From contig KV919225.1 of assembly GCA_002049455.2 (NCBI GenBank), positions 1-45,322 of the forward strand: DNA of 45,322 bases. Direction: 5' to 3'. Each line of letters starts with the position of its first letter. Position 1 is the stretch's first letter. Of the stretch, positions 1-9,929 are shown piece by piece. The notes under the pieces are model-generated. The model was not told the origin of the DNA and made no database searches. It saw nothing but the letters and a program-made list of their open reading frames with translations. The stretch comes from Porphyra umbilicalis. Its lineage: Eukaryota; Rhodophyta; Bangiophyceae; Bangiales; Bangiaceae. The position numbers and the translations under genes were made by a program.

Positions 1-360
1 GACGAGGCGGCGGCGGTGGAGCGGCGTTACCAGTCACCCCACCGCCTCACGGCAGCGGGGCGGCCCCATCGCAAACAGCGCGCCGCTGCCCCCGCCCGCT
101 GCGGCCACGCCGTCGCCAGACCTCGCGCCGCCACGGACCGCGTCCGCATCCGTGTTCACCGCCGCCACGTCCGCCGTCACCGCCGCCGCCGCCACCTGCC
201 GCGCCCCCCCCGCACGCCGCCCGTCGCGCCGCCTCCGCACGCCGCCCGCCGCGCGGTCGGCGGGGGCGACGGCGGCACCGCCGCCACAAACCGCGGCCGC
301 CGCGTCGACGCCACGGGCGGCCGCCGCCCCGTCGGCGCGGCGGCCGGGTGCCCTACGGGA
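1..360. other. GC-rich low-complexity segment, no resolvable gene
   Basis: Very GC-rich CGG/CCG-repetitive DNA with open frames on both strands, so ORF length carries no information here. The reverse strand of about 20-170 matches the forward strand of about 12868-13005 (see the repeat entry), which suggests part of a duplicated gene or repeat cut by the window edge. I cannot decide strand or frame. Confidence 0.4.
20..170 (-). repeat. Dispersed duplication, copy A (partner at 12868-13005)
   Basis: Read on the minus strand, this stretch aligns by eye at roughly 80% identity over about 130 bases with the plus strand at 12868-13005. Shared landmarks are GGCGACGGCGTGGCCGCAGC and the GGCGGTGGGGTG at the end. 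One shared frame reads AVRGGA.SGDGVAAAGGG in both copies, so a coding origin is possible, but simple-sequence convergence is not excluded. Confidence 0.5.
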
Positions 361-938
361 AAAATTTCCTGGATATCCAGCCGGCTCAAAACGCTTCAGT
401 TTGACAGCCACAGGTAATGTGTTGGAGGCGAGATATACCGATGGCATCGGATTTTCGGAGCCTCGGCAGGACATTCGGATCTAACCGAATCCGACGAACC
501 CGAACTTTTGGCGCCTCTGGGGGGTGGGTGAACAGTAACTCTTTGTTTTATGCCACACAATGTCCACTCGCCCACCATTCCACCCCCTCGTTGGTGCGCG
601 TTGACGCCCATGTGGCGCCAAAATATCGGGCCATGGCGGGAATGTAAGAGCCTCCGCGGAGTCGGAGCCCGCGTCGGACAGGACGAGTCGGGGCTCCCCC
701 CCCCCCCCATACTCACTTGCTGCCCACCCTCGGCTGCCCACTGCGCGCTGGTCTGAGGAGGAGACGAAAGCACCCCGATTCTTTTTCTCTCGGACAACGG
801 AACACCGCTGCGGCTCCCCGGTACCTCCCCCCCTCCCCCCCCAGCTGGCTCCCCGCTATCCTCACGACGGGTCCCCCCCACAGCCTGTCATTTGCAGGGC
901 ACCTGCTCCCCGTTAACGTGCTTCCCTAAGCCGGCATC
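361..938. other. Intergenic, nothing recognised
   Basis: Composition drops sharply from the flanking GC-rich DNA. The short ORFs overlap on both strands and resemble nothing I know. C-runs occur near 700 and 830-840. No repeat or terminal inverted repeat was seen. Confidence 0.4.
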
Positions 939-2250
939 CTAGTCAGCCCCCATACCCCCCAGACAAATCCCACCACCAGCAGCTCGCCCACCTACCCAAT
1001 CGCAAGGCTCATGAAGAGCGACACCACCGCCGCCAGCCACTCGGCCGACACGGCGCCCGCCCCCCCCCGCCTCCCCCGTCTCTGAATCCACCGCCACCAC
1101 GGCCAGCCCCGTCAACTGGGGCACAGCCACCCCCCCCACATACAGCAGCACCCGCGCGCGGGGGGCGGCGGTGACGCGACCACCGTCGGCGACGCCACCG
1201 ACGGCGACACCACCGACGGAGACGCCGCCGCCGCGGCGGCCCCGTCGCGCGCCCCCCCGACGGGCGTCGGCGGCGGCATGGACCGACCGCCGGCCGACGC
1301 CGACGCCGGGCTCCCCGGCAGGCGGCGCTCCCCGCCTTGGTCGCCGCCATGCCGGCAGTCAGCTCGGTGACGTAGCGGGCGACCACGTCCCAGAACGGTG
1401 ACACCGGAAAGCGGAGTCGCAGCGGCGGCGGGGAGAGGGCGAGGGTGGTGTAGCGGGTGGCCAGCCGCAGCAGCGTCGGCGACACGTCGTCGGATGTCGG
1501 CGCGGGGGGGGGGGGGGGGAGTTCACGTCGCGGTCGCTGTGGGCAGCCGCCCGCCACCGCCGCCAACGCCACCGCCGGCGGTTCCGGTGCCAACCGGGGT
1601 GTCAGACCGACGCGGGGGACAAACTTGCGGCGGCTTGGAGACCGACGCGGCGGGGGGTGGGGGTCCCCAGCGGCGGCGGCGGAAGGGAGGTCGGGGGAAG
1701 GTGCGGGGGCGGCAGCGGTGTGAACGGCCGAGTCGGCTGCCCCGTAGCCGGCGGTGGTGGCGGCGGCAGCCGCCGCCGTGGCGGCGGCGGAAGAGCGGGG
1801 CGATCGGCCGCCACTCGGGCTCCCGCCGCCGCCGCCGCCGACTTCGTCGAGCTCCTGCGGCCGCGGCGGCGGCGCCAGGGAGTCTGCCAACGCCAGCGCC
1901 AGCGGCGGTGGCGGCGCGGCACCACCGGCCGCCCCTCTCGCCGCCGGCGCGGGGCCGACGAGCAGCCGCACGAACTCAGCGCCCCCCCCTCCCCCTACGT
2001 CCCGGCCACCGCGGGGTCGGGCCACCTCCCCCCTCCCGGGCGACCCCCCCTCCCCCTTCCCATCCCATTTGCAGGCCGACGCGGGCGGTTCGACTTCCCC
2101 CCCCCCCTCGGACGCCACCCCGTACGCCGTGGGCGCGGCGGGGCCGCGTACACAGAGAGGACCCCCGGGGCGGCCACAAAAGCGGCAGCGGCCGTGGTGG
2201 ACGCGGCGTGGGAGGCGGGGAGGAGGGCCGAAACGGGATGGGAGGCCAAC
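939..2250 (-). CDS. Probable minus-strand gene of unknown function, frame not resolved
   Basis: Two minus-strand stretches read like real protein rather than low-complexity noise. One, near 1330-1480, contains PTLLRLATRYTTLALSPPP followed by FWDVVARYVTELTAGM. The second, near 1010-1160, contains RVLLYVGGVAVPQLTGLAVV and ends at a stop at 939. They lie in different frames, separated by about 170 bases of simple GGC/GTC repeat. Further upstream a third patch (EFVRLLVGPAP, LALALADSLAPPP, near 1860-1980) shares the first frame. An intron, a miscounted homopolymer or a real frameshift would explain this. The start is not identifiable; coordinates are approximate. No family was recognised. Confidence 0.3.
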
Positions 2251-2752
2251 GCGCCGGCGTCGGCGACGGCGACGAAGGGAGAGGCAGGCAGGGGAGAGAG
2301 AGGCAGACAGTTGGGGGCCTGGAGGATATGCGTCGGTGGGATGAAGAAGGCGGGCCGCTCTGTCGTTTCTCTGCGAGACGTTTATGTGCCACAAATGTAG
2401 CGTCGGACAATGGGGTGCTACCCGTCGGACCGATCGGCGATTCCACCACTGCTTCGCGGTCCGACGCGGATCCGACGGGACGCAAGGACAGGGTTGATAT
2501 GAATGAGAAATCAACGACAGCCGTGCGCACGTAAAGAACCACCTCTGCCTTCCCGTAGGAGATGTGCTCGCGAGCAGCAGCCCCTACCACCCGAGACGGG
2601 GCCCCCCCAGTTGAGAATCTGTTTACCGTCACAAAGCGCAGGGAAAGAACGAGTCACATGCGGGCAGCGTGCACCTTACTGCGCCCATTGTGGTGAGCAC
2701 GAGGAAGCAACAGCGCTCGCCTGCCCCGCTCCCAGCGTCTACGAGCGCACAT

Positions 2753-3010
2753 CTACGCCTGCCTGCGACTGCACAGGGCAACTGCTCGGCGGGCTGCGAC
2801 AGTCTTTGGACTCTTCCTCAGCGCATCGCGGCAACTGATAACACACTGGGCACACCCGTGGTTGTGAAAGACGCAGGGCCGCCAGTCTCGCTGGCACTTG
2901 AAGTAGGCGGCGGAACCGGGGATGGGACCAGCCACGACGTCGTAGGGGGTGACCAAGAGTGCTAAACCCAACAGCATAGCGATCAGCAGGGTGCCACGTA
3001 GGTTGGCCAT
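2753..3010 (-). CDS. Small secreted cysteine-rich protein (85 aa), hypothetical
   Basis: The ATG sits in a good context (CTACCATGG) behind a C/T-rich leader, as in the other host genes of this window. Residues 1-28 form a signal-peptide pattern: a basic residue, a Leu/Met/Ala/Val core, then VVAG. The mature part is about 57 residues with six cysteines, spaced C-x6-C-x6-C-x2-C-x3-C-x19-C, an even number that could make three disulfides. The tail is basic. I do not recognise the family. Small secreted Cys-rich proteins are commonly defence, signalling or wall proteins, but that is only analogy. Confidence is limited by the short length, although composition is distinctly less GC-biased than the surroundings. 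Confidence 0.45.
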   Translation of the reverse strand: MANLRGTLLIAMLLGLALLVTPYDVVAGPIPGSAAYFKCQRDWRPCVFHNHGCAQCVISCRDALRKSPKTVAARRAVALCSRRQA

Positions 3011-3483
3011 GGTAGGGATGTGGCGGAGGAAGGGGGCGGTGAGGGAACACGCGAACTCCGGAAGCGCGCCGGGGCAATGATCTTGAGGGGGTCAAGTGGT
3101 GGGGCACCTTGCAATGCAGAGTGCTCGCGTGCCAGAGGGGAGAAGGTCACCAGCTCGAGAGCAGGAGGAGGTGACCAGCTCGAGAGCAGCAGTCCACAGA
3201 CGCCGATCGAGAGATGGCGGGATAGGGGTAGTGTGCATGACGCGCAGCACAGGACGCGAGCATCGGCCGATTTAAGAACTCTGCCTCAACATCCTGTGAC
3301 CGCGCAGGACAGGCTGCAAGCTCCCGAGCCCCGCCCAGACCTCGCTGCCCACAGCCTCGACCACCACACGGGCCCCCACGCCAAGCCGAGCGTCGCAACG
3401 CCCAGCGAGGGCAGCGGCCAAAGCTGGACTGAGTGCCAGCCCCATTGGGCCCAATGAGTGCGACAGCGGGTTCAGCCAGGCCT
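3011..3483. other. Intergenic / 5' region of the small secreted gene
   Basis: This would hold the leader and promoter of the 2753-3010 gene. The motif GACCAGCTCGAGAGCAG or its GTCACCAG variant occurs twice in direct tandem, about 25 bp apart (about 3147-3190). TTAAAT at about 3272-3277 could be an AT-rich core element. No further gene was seen. Confidence 0.35.
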
Positions 3484-3491
3484 GTCACCAG

Positions 3492-4584
3492 TGTAGGGTT
3501 GCCCAATTGGTTCGCGCGGCCGAACCAGTTCATCCGATGTGTTCGGTAACCAATAACCAGTTTTTAAACTAGTTAGTTGGCCAAGGGCGAGCGCCAGCCA
3601 CAAATGAGACTGGGTGTCTGTGGCTCCGCAGCGAGTGGGTCGCAGCCACCCAAGAGGTGACAGGTGCACGGACAGCCCGCACGGCAATCTCAGCCGTGTT
3701 GGCCCATCCCGGGCATGGGCAATCCACTCTCCCAGGCCACGCCGACCCAAGCGCCACACTCGTCCCCCCCCCCACCCTATCCTGTTCGGTTGTCTCTGCT
3801 GCTCTCGGTGCCACGCCTAACGAGCCCGTTGCAAGTCTACCTCCCTCCTCGCGCCCCCGCCGAACGCTCTGTCGTCGGTTGGTCATTGGTGCCATGTGCT
3901 GTACCCACGCTGGTCTTTGACTTGTTGTAGGCATCCGTCTACTGCACCGCATAGGGTTGTGGCATCATCCCTCATCATCTCGTCCAGCCGCATGGTATGA
4001 TACATGGAATTGTGCTCGTGTGTGTTTGTGGGTGATACGTTTGTAGGTGATATGTGGACGTCGCTCGAGACAAAGTAGGCGTACACTGGACTCTTCTTCT
4101 TGCCTTGCGGCACGGGTCCCCAAACAGACCCCTCTGGTACCTGCCAGGATGCACGGGGTGCCAGGGGAAGGCCACCGGTCGAGCCGTCGTCGCCATCTGA
4201 CGGGGTTAAAGCCGCAGGTGGCGGCGTTGGTGTGGCTGTGGTTGGTGTAGTAGCAGGTTCTGAGGCAGCCGCGGGCGGCAGGGCTACTGGTGGAGCCATG
4301 GTGGGCTCGCAGCACGGGAAGCGTCGGCGACGGGGCCGGTGTGAGAGACGAAGACACGAGTCGTCGGATCTCGTCGTGCACGCGTCATCAAGTTGGGACT
4401 CGTCACGCACTTAACACCAAAAAACTGGGACAATTCCGGTCACGTGACCGCGACTGTTCCGTATTTAAATAACAACCAGTTTAACCAATATTTTGCATCC
4501 GAAACTAGTTTGCAAGCGATGTCCGATTTTTACCCAATGTAAACCAGTTTTAACCAATTACGATAAACCAGTTGGGCAACCCTA
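3492..4584. mobile_element. hAT-like non-autonomous DNA transposon (1.09 kb) with 8-bp TSD
   Basis: The left end reads TGTAGGGTTGCCCAATTGG and the right end, reverse complemented, reads TAGGGTTGCCCAACTGG. The 8-mer GTCACCAG flanks it on both sides (3484-3491 and 4585-4592). Eight-base duplications with TAGGG-type ends are the known hallmark of hAT elements. Both subterminal regions are rich in AACCAGTT/AACTGGTT motifs (several in 3500-3590 and 4440-4575), plausible transposase-binding repeats. The interior is less AT-rich and holds an apparent transposase N-terminal fragment. The left end has two extra bases (TG) before TAGGG. Confidence 0.8.
3883..4299 (-). pseudogene. Possible N-terminal fragment of a hAT-type transposase
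   Basis: An ORF inside the 1.09-kb hAT-like element. It starts MAPPVALPP, runs through a Pro/Thr/Ala-rich linker, and then has GKKKSPVYAYFVSSD. That looks like the beginning of a BED-type finger (basic stretch, then V-[WY]-x-[YF]-F) as found at the N-terminus of hAT transposases. After that the frame continues without the expected Cys/His pairs, so the element has either an intron junction here or, more likely, an internal deletion that removed the catalytic domain. The assignment rests on a short motif and on the hAT-like ends around it. Confidence 0.3.
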
Positions 4585-4592
4585 GTCACCAG

Positions 4593-4924
4593 GGGCCCGC
4601 CGCAGGTCGTGCCGCGTGGCCGTCGCTACAGTATGATATCCTAGAGCCCGGGTGGAGGTCCACCGTGCGTCGCACCGCTGATCATCCATCAGTGTCGAGC
4701 TCAGAGCGTGGCGCCGTCAGCGAAGTGACTCAGTTGCCAACATTGGCGCGCAGTGGTACGTACGCCCTCTTCTTTGCTACGTAAGGCACTCAGAGAAGCC
4801 CGCTGACCCGTGGGCCGCGCTCATTCGGGCAAGGACACACATCAGCGGGTCTCTGGCCATCGTCATTAAGGTAAGCATTTTTGTAAAATTGACCAATAGT
4901 CGAAGTTCCCTGGCCTTTAGGACA
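4593..4924. other. Intergenic, nothing recognised
   Basis: No credible gene. TACGTACG and a TACGTAAG-like motif occur near 4757-4785. The segment lies between the hAT-like element and a dispersed repeat. Confidence 0.3.
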
Positions 4925-5085
4925 GGGTGCTCTCAAAGTGTAGTGATGCACACATATACTTAGATCACGGGACTTGCTCTCCGTTTCAGAGGTAGCAGTC
5001 TGCATTCGTGTCCTCAGGGATCTGAGGGCGTGTCGACGTTGGAAGGGTCGCGATGACGCTGAAAGCGAATAGAGTTAGAGCATTG
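4925..5085 (-). repeat. Dispersed repeat family, copy 1 (inverted partner at 23945-24105)
   Basis: On the minus strand this reads through TTCGCTTTCAGCGTCATCGC, then CCTTCCAAC, ACGCCCTCAGATCCCTGAGG, ACACGAATGCAGACTGC and GTGTGCATCACTACACT. The same order is found on the plus strand at 23945-24105 with scattered mismatches and a small indel. Both copies are bordered by mobile-element-like DNA, so this is probably part of a degraded transposon. Confidence 0.7.
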
Positions 5086-6600
5086 TTAACAATGAGATGC
5101 TATCCCCATATTCAAGCCACGTTGCACAACGTGTCCCATTAAGCACCTGAAGTCCGACGTCACACCACTTTTTAGACGAAGAAGCCCTTTTTTTGTTCGG
5201 GCCATGGAAATCGAACTACCTACTTGATTCTGGCTTCCGCTGACCAAGAATAGCTGTGCGGCTATCGCTTTTCTATTTCGAGTCGGAATAGCTTTTAGGA
5301 TAGCCGAGGCTATCTCACGGGGGCCTCTGATTGGCCCATGTGATGGATCAACGACCCGTTTCACAGCAAATAGTAGCACGTGGCTGCAACGTGTGCGCCA
5401 CGTCTGCAGGATTGACTGCCAGTTTCTTCTGGGCAGAGGTGGTGGGAACGTCCGCAAGTGCTGTCGTGCATGGGAATGGTCCTGCAGTGACGTCCTTCTA
5501 GGCGTGGTCTTCATCAAGCGCTACCCTTTTTGACCTGTTTCTTTGTCCGTCTGCCGACGAGCGTTCTCTGCGCCTTCGTTATGGTTGATACGGCTGCTCA
5601 CCACAGTTGTCATCTGCCGCTAAAGTGAATCAAGTCCTGGCAGAAAATATCGTCTTGATCGGGCCCAGACAAGGCCAGGTGTAAGGAAACCTGCAGGTAC
5701 TTAGGCTCATGACAGCACAGCAGCCAACCGCTGACGTACATGTGGCTGTCTAAGGACGCGGACCGCCGGCGGCGGGCGGCGCCGCCGCCAGCGGCTCGTC
5801 GGCGCAGGGGCGCTGTTGCGGCGCGCGGCGGTGGCCGCCCGGCCGACCCCGCGCCGGCGCAGTGACGGCCGATAAGGCCCGCCGCTGCGGCGCGGCCGCG
5901 GCCGTCGGCGGCGGCAGGCGCCGCCGCAGCCGCTGCGCGAGGCGCCCAGGGGCGTCTGTCTCCATCGACGTGGCTCTCGCTTGCAGAAGCAGCTAGCTAG
6001 CTAGTACGTAGCTATTCGCAGCTGCTGCTGCCTGGGCGAACAAATGTCGAGAAAAAAAAAATCCTCCAAATAGCTCGTCCGTCGGTTATTGTACCTTGGG
6101 CGGGGGGTTGGGGCGAAGAAACTTTCGACGCGTCCGGGGAATGGGTTTGTTTCCATTCATCACTGGGGGAAGTCTGCGAGGATTCGGATCCCGCCGGAGA
6201 TCATTTCACCGGCGGCACCCGCGGCTCCGAGACGCAGCGCTCTCTGTAGCCACACACAGAAGCGCCGCCCCGATCCGTCACCAGCACCCTCAAGGAGCCG
6301 CCGCCCGCGGCTCCCTCGTGGTTCCCGGGCTCCCGCTGCCCACCGTCCCACCCAGGAGCCCGCCCTCCGTGCCCGACCACTGTTTTTCTCGTTTTCGAGG
6401 GGGCCTCATCTTGAGTGGGTCAATTTCTTTTTCGAACTGTTCGGGTTCATGTTTTCGTCTGCAGCTCGACTAATCAATAGGAACGTCCCATGGCACAGGC
6501 GGGCTCCCTCTCTCTTGGTACCAAAACGAAAACGAATCCAAGCATCTTTCACACGCGGACACTGGGTTCTCTGGAAATCTCTGGAAACACCTGCAGCACC
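5086..6600. other. Mostly non-coding; small GC island and microsatellite
   Basis: 5230-5330 has several related GGATAGC/GGCTATC inverted motifs. 5750-5965 is a GC island with a short minus-strand ORF starting METDAPGRLAQRL, too simple in composition to call a gene. CTAG repeats lie at 5993-6004 and an A-run at 6051-6061. 6090-6600 is moderately GC-rich, with no supported gene. Confidence 0.35.
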
Positions 6601-8224
6601 GGCGCCCGCCCGCCCATTTGCAGCCCCGGCCGTGCATCCCGCGCGTCCGCCGGCGCCCCGTGGGTTCCCGCCATTGGCGGCCCAGGGACCTACGGCGGCC
6701 CCGCGCGCAGCGTCGGCGCGCGCCCGCCCGCGCGGCGCCGCCGCCGCGCACGCGTCGTCGGCGGTCGTCGGTCGACCGGGCCGACCGGCGGGCCGGCGGC
6801 CGCGCCGCGCGTGCCCGCGCCGCGGCCCGCGCGGCCCGCGCGGCGCGTCGCGGCGGGGCGGCGGCCGGGGCGGCGCGCGCGCCCGCCACGGGCGCGTGGA
6901 GAGGGCCCCCGGCGGGGGCGCCGGCCGCGCGCGCGCGCGCGCGCACGCGCGTTGCGGCCGCCGCCGCCGCGCGCGTGCCGCCCGCGGGCGCCGCGACCGG
7001 CCCCCGCCCGCGCACCGCCGCCGCTGCTCCGCCGCGGCCGCGGTCAACCGCCCGGCGGTTGCCGTTGAGCGTCGGCCGCGCGCGGGGCAGCGGCGCCCGC
7101 GCGGCCGGTCACGAGCGCCCGCCGGCCGACGGCGCGCCCGCGTGGCGGGCACGGCACGTCGGACGACGCACCCCCCGGGGGGGGGACACCGCGGACGAGG
7201 CGCGCCCGCCGGGGGCGCCCGCGGCGTGCGGGCGGGGGCGGTGCCGCGGGCGGGCGGGCGGGCGGGCTCCCCTCCCGCGTTGGGATCCGGGGGCGGGCGA
7301 CGCTGCGGGGCGGCACGGGTGCGGCGGGGGCGCGCCGCGGGTGCGCCGCGGGCGCGGCCGGGGGGGCGCGGGGGCGCCGCCCGCCCGCCCGTGGGGCGGC
7401 GCACCGCCGCCGATCGGCGGGCGGGCGGGGGCGGACCGGGCGGGCTCGGCGCCGCCGCCGACGGCGGCGGGGGGTGGACCGGGCGGGCTCGGCGCCGCCG
7501 CCGACGGCGGCGGGGTGGACCGGGCGGGCTCGGCACCGCCGCCGACGGCGGCGGGGTGGACCGGGCGGGCTCGGCGCGCCCGCCGAGGGCGGCGGGCGGA
7601 CCGGGCGGGGTCGACGGTCCCCTCTGCGGGGACCTCACGCGGGCGGGGCGGCATTGGGCGGGGGGGGGGGTCACGGGGGGCCCCCCCCGTGGGCGGGGGC
7701 GGCCTCCGACCACCCGTCGGGGTGGGGGCGACGGCGGGCGCGGCGAGCCCGCCCGGGGCACCCACGTCCCCGCGTCGGGTGGCGGCGGGGGCGAGCGCGG
7801 CGGGCGCCGCCGGCGGGACGGGGCCGCCACGGGCGGGCGGCGGTCGGGCGAGCGCACGGGGTGGGGCGGGGGGGACGCTGCGGGCGGCGCCCGTGTGCCG
7901 GCGGGCGGAGGGGCCACCGCGGGCGGCGCCGGGCGGGGCCCGCACCTCCACCCCGCGGGTATTTCAGCGCTGCGAGCGGGCGCTGACGTGCCGACGCTCG
8001 CCTCCCCACCCAACTCCCCACCCCACGTACACGCTCAAGGAGCCGCACCGTCTACTCCCTTTGACGCGGTCGCTTGTCTCGCCCGTCTGCTTCCACCCTT
8101 CCCCCCCGCGACGATCACCGTCCCCAGCCCGAGTGTCCGGCACCCTCCCCACCCCTCTTTGCCAACGCTCACCCCGCCCACCCGCTTCCACCCTATCAAC
8201 CCTTCCCCCCCCCCCGCCGTCGCC
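6601..8224. other. Extremely GC-rich low-complexity region and 5' leader of the Ala-rich gene
   Basis: Long overlapping ORFs exist in nearly all frames because stop codons are rare at this composition; none has recognisable sequence. A (GC)n tract at about 6927-6950 could adopt Z-form. A 41-bp hairpin satellite is listed separately. From about 7985 to 8224 the plus strand becomes C/T-rich, matching the leaders of the genes at 42062 and 14981, so transcription toward 8225 probably starts here. Confidence 0.4.
7435..7640. repeat. 41-bp tandem repeat with built-in hairpins, about 5 copies
   Basis: The landmark ACCGGGCGGGCTCGG recurs at 7435, 7478, 7519 and 7560, with a final diverged copy at 7600 (steps of 43, 41, 41 and 40). 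Most units contain CCGCCGCCG-A-CGGCGGCGG, a perfect 9-bp stem with a one-base loop. Not codon-periodic (41 is not a multiple of 3), which argues against selection as coding sequence. Confidence 0.85.
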
Positions 8225-9319
8225 ATGGCGTGTGTCATCACTTCCCCCTCTCCGTCGCTCCCGTTGCCCGAGTCGCCCCGCTCCATCTTTCCCGTCGACG
8301 TGGACGAGGCGCGCCCCGCTGCGGTCATGGACGCTCAAGAGGCCGCCGGCGCCGACGCGGCAGCCGCCGCCGCCGCCGCCGCCGCGTCGGCGGCCGCCGA
8401 CGCGGCTTCGGAGCGGGCCCTAATGGCCCGCGCGTCGGCGCTCCTCAAGGCCAAGGCCGCTGCCGCCGCCGCAGACGCCGCTGCCAAAGACGTGGCGGCG
8501 TGCGAGGGCGCCCTCGACGCGGCCGCCGACGCGGCGTCGTCGCCCGTGCGGATGCTGGCGTCGGCGGCAAGGGCGGTGGCCGCCGCCGAGGGGGTGGCAG
8601 CGGCCGCCGCCGACCGGGCGGTCGCCGCCGCCGCCCGCGCTGTGGCGGTGGCCGACGCGCACCGCGCCGCCGCCGTCGACGAGATGCTCAAGCGCCGCGC
8701 GGCGAGGGCGTGCGCGTCCAAGGCCGCCGCGTCTGCCGCCGTCCTCGTCAAAGTGGAGGCGGCGGCGGCCGCAGATGCTGCTGCTGCTTTCGAGCGCCTG
8801 GCCGAGGCCATCCCCATGATGGCGCTGTGGGATGCCGCGCCGACCGACAAGGCCATTGGCGTCGCGGGGGCGGGCGTCGTGGACGTTGTGGCCCCAGCTG
8901 TGGTGGGTGCCGCGGACACCAAGGCGGTCAAGGTGTCTGCCAAGGACGGCGGCGCGCGCAAGTGCCCCCGCGCCGCCAAGCTCGTCGCCCCCCGCTGCCG
9001 GATGGGCGAGCGCCGCCCCCCCCCCCCCCGGTGCGCGTCCCCCCCGCGGCGCACCCCCCCCCCGCCCCACTCGGCGGGGCGACGCGCATCCCCCGCCGGC
9101 CGCGGCGCGCGGCGCTTCCCCCGTCGCGCCTCGACGCGACGGCGCTGCCGTCGGGCCCGTCGGTCGCCGCACGCTTGGCCGACGTGGTCCCACGCGGCCG
9201 CGGGGGGGCCCCCCCGCAGACCCGTGACGTCGGGCGGATGGGGCCGACGGGGATCCCGTGCCGGCGGCGGGCAGACGGCGGCCGCCCGGCGGCCGCCTCC
9301 TTTTTTGGCGCACGTCTGA
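8225..9319 (+). CDS. Alanine-rich helical protein, hypothetical (C-terminus uncertain)
   Basis: Start chosen at GCCATGG, immediately behind a C/T-rich leader; the open frame extends far upstream only because stops are rare. Residues 1-35 are Ser/Pro-rich. Residues about 36-205 are strongly alanine-rich with regularly placed charged residues (ASERALMARASALLKAKAAA; RAVAVADAHRAAAVDEMLKR), predicted long helix or coiled coil. A hydrophobic stretch VVDVVAPAVV follows near 220. After about residue 260 the sequence becomes Arg/Pro noise next to runs of 7-8 C, so the true C-terminus may be in another frame or after an intron. No enzyme motif was seen. Function unknown. Confidence 0.5.
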   Translation: MACVITSPSPSLPLPESPRSIFPVDVDEARPAAVMDAQEAAGADAAAAAAAAAASAAADAASERALMARASALLKAKAAAAAADAAAKDVAACEGALDAAADAASSPVRMLASAARAVAAAEGVAAAAADRAVAAAARAVAVADAHRAAAVDEMLKRRAARACASKAAASAAVLVKVEAAAAADAAAAFERLAEAIPMMALWDAAPTDKAIGVAGAGVVDVVAPAVVGAADTKAVKVSAKDGGARKCPRAAKLVAPRCRMGERRPPPPRCASPPRRTPPPPHSAGRRASPAGRGARRFPRRASTRRRCRRARRSPHAWPTWSHAAAGGPPRRPVTSGGWGRRGSRAGGGQTAAARRPPPFLAHV

Positions 9320-9929
9320 CCGGGGGGGAGCGCGCGCGGGGGGGGATGGTGGCGAGCGGCGCCATCTGCGCGGCGGCAAGCACGGGGGATGCCCACCCTC
9401 CTGTGGTTTGGTGGTCTTGAGAAGCGTGCGGTGGAGGATCTTTTTTTGCAAGCTGCTGTGGGTGGGAGGCGCGCTCTCTTGTTGTACATGCTTTGTGCTG
9501 CCTTTACATATATGGGATGGCCTCTGAGAGCCTGTCAAGGAGGGTCAATCTGTTTTTGGCACAGGAAATCTGTTTCTTCAAACAGGATCACGGGCGTGCT
9601 CTTGGCAACGGTTCTGGGCCCGCTGCGCTGGGATCGTTGTTGTGTGGCCGGGGCGGGACGGTAAATAGCAAAGGCGTGTAGCGCTACCAAGTGCGGAACC
9701 GATCCGGGGAGAAGGAAGACAGCAAAAAGAAACAAGAAAAAGACGGGGATACCGGGCAGAGGAAGAAAAAACTGTTTCAGTGCGGGGGGAACACAAGCGA
9801 GATGACAAGACACGAGCAAGAAACAAGGAAGAAGAAATGTTACGGGCACCCGTCGCCACGCCTGGCGCCGTCGCCAATGACCCTGACGGCCGCCCCGCCC
9901 GGCGCGGGCGCCCTATGGGTGGTGATGCA
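9320..9929. other. Intergenic, nothing recognised
   Basis: Composition falls toward AT between two GC-rich genes. 9715-9840 is purine-rich on the plus strand (AAG/GAAGAA runs), which is pyrimidine-rich in the minus-strand sense. A TACATATATGGG stretch lies near 9504. No convincing ORF. Confidence 0.35.

Noticed and set aside
6089..8224. A very long open frame running into the Ala-rich gene (over 1,000 codons in total)
   Set aside because: Upstream of 8225 it is Arg/Pro/Gly noise crossing a 41-bp satellite; stops are simply rare at this GC content, and a leader-type sequence precedes the ATG at 8225.
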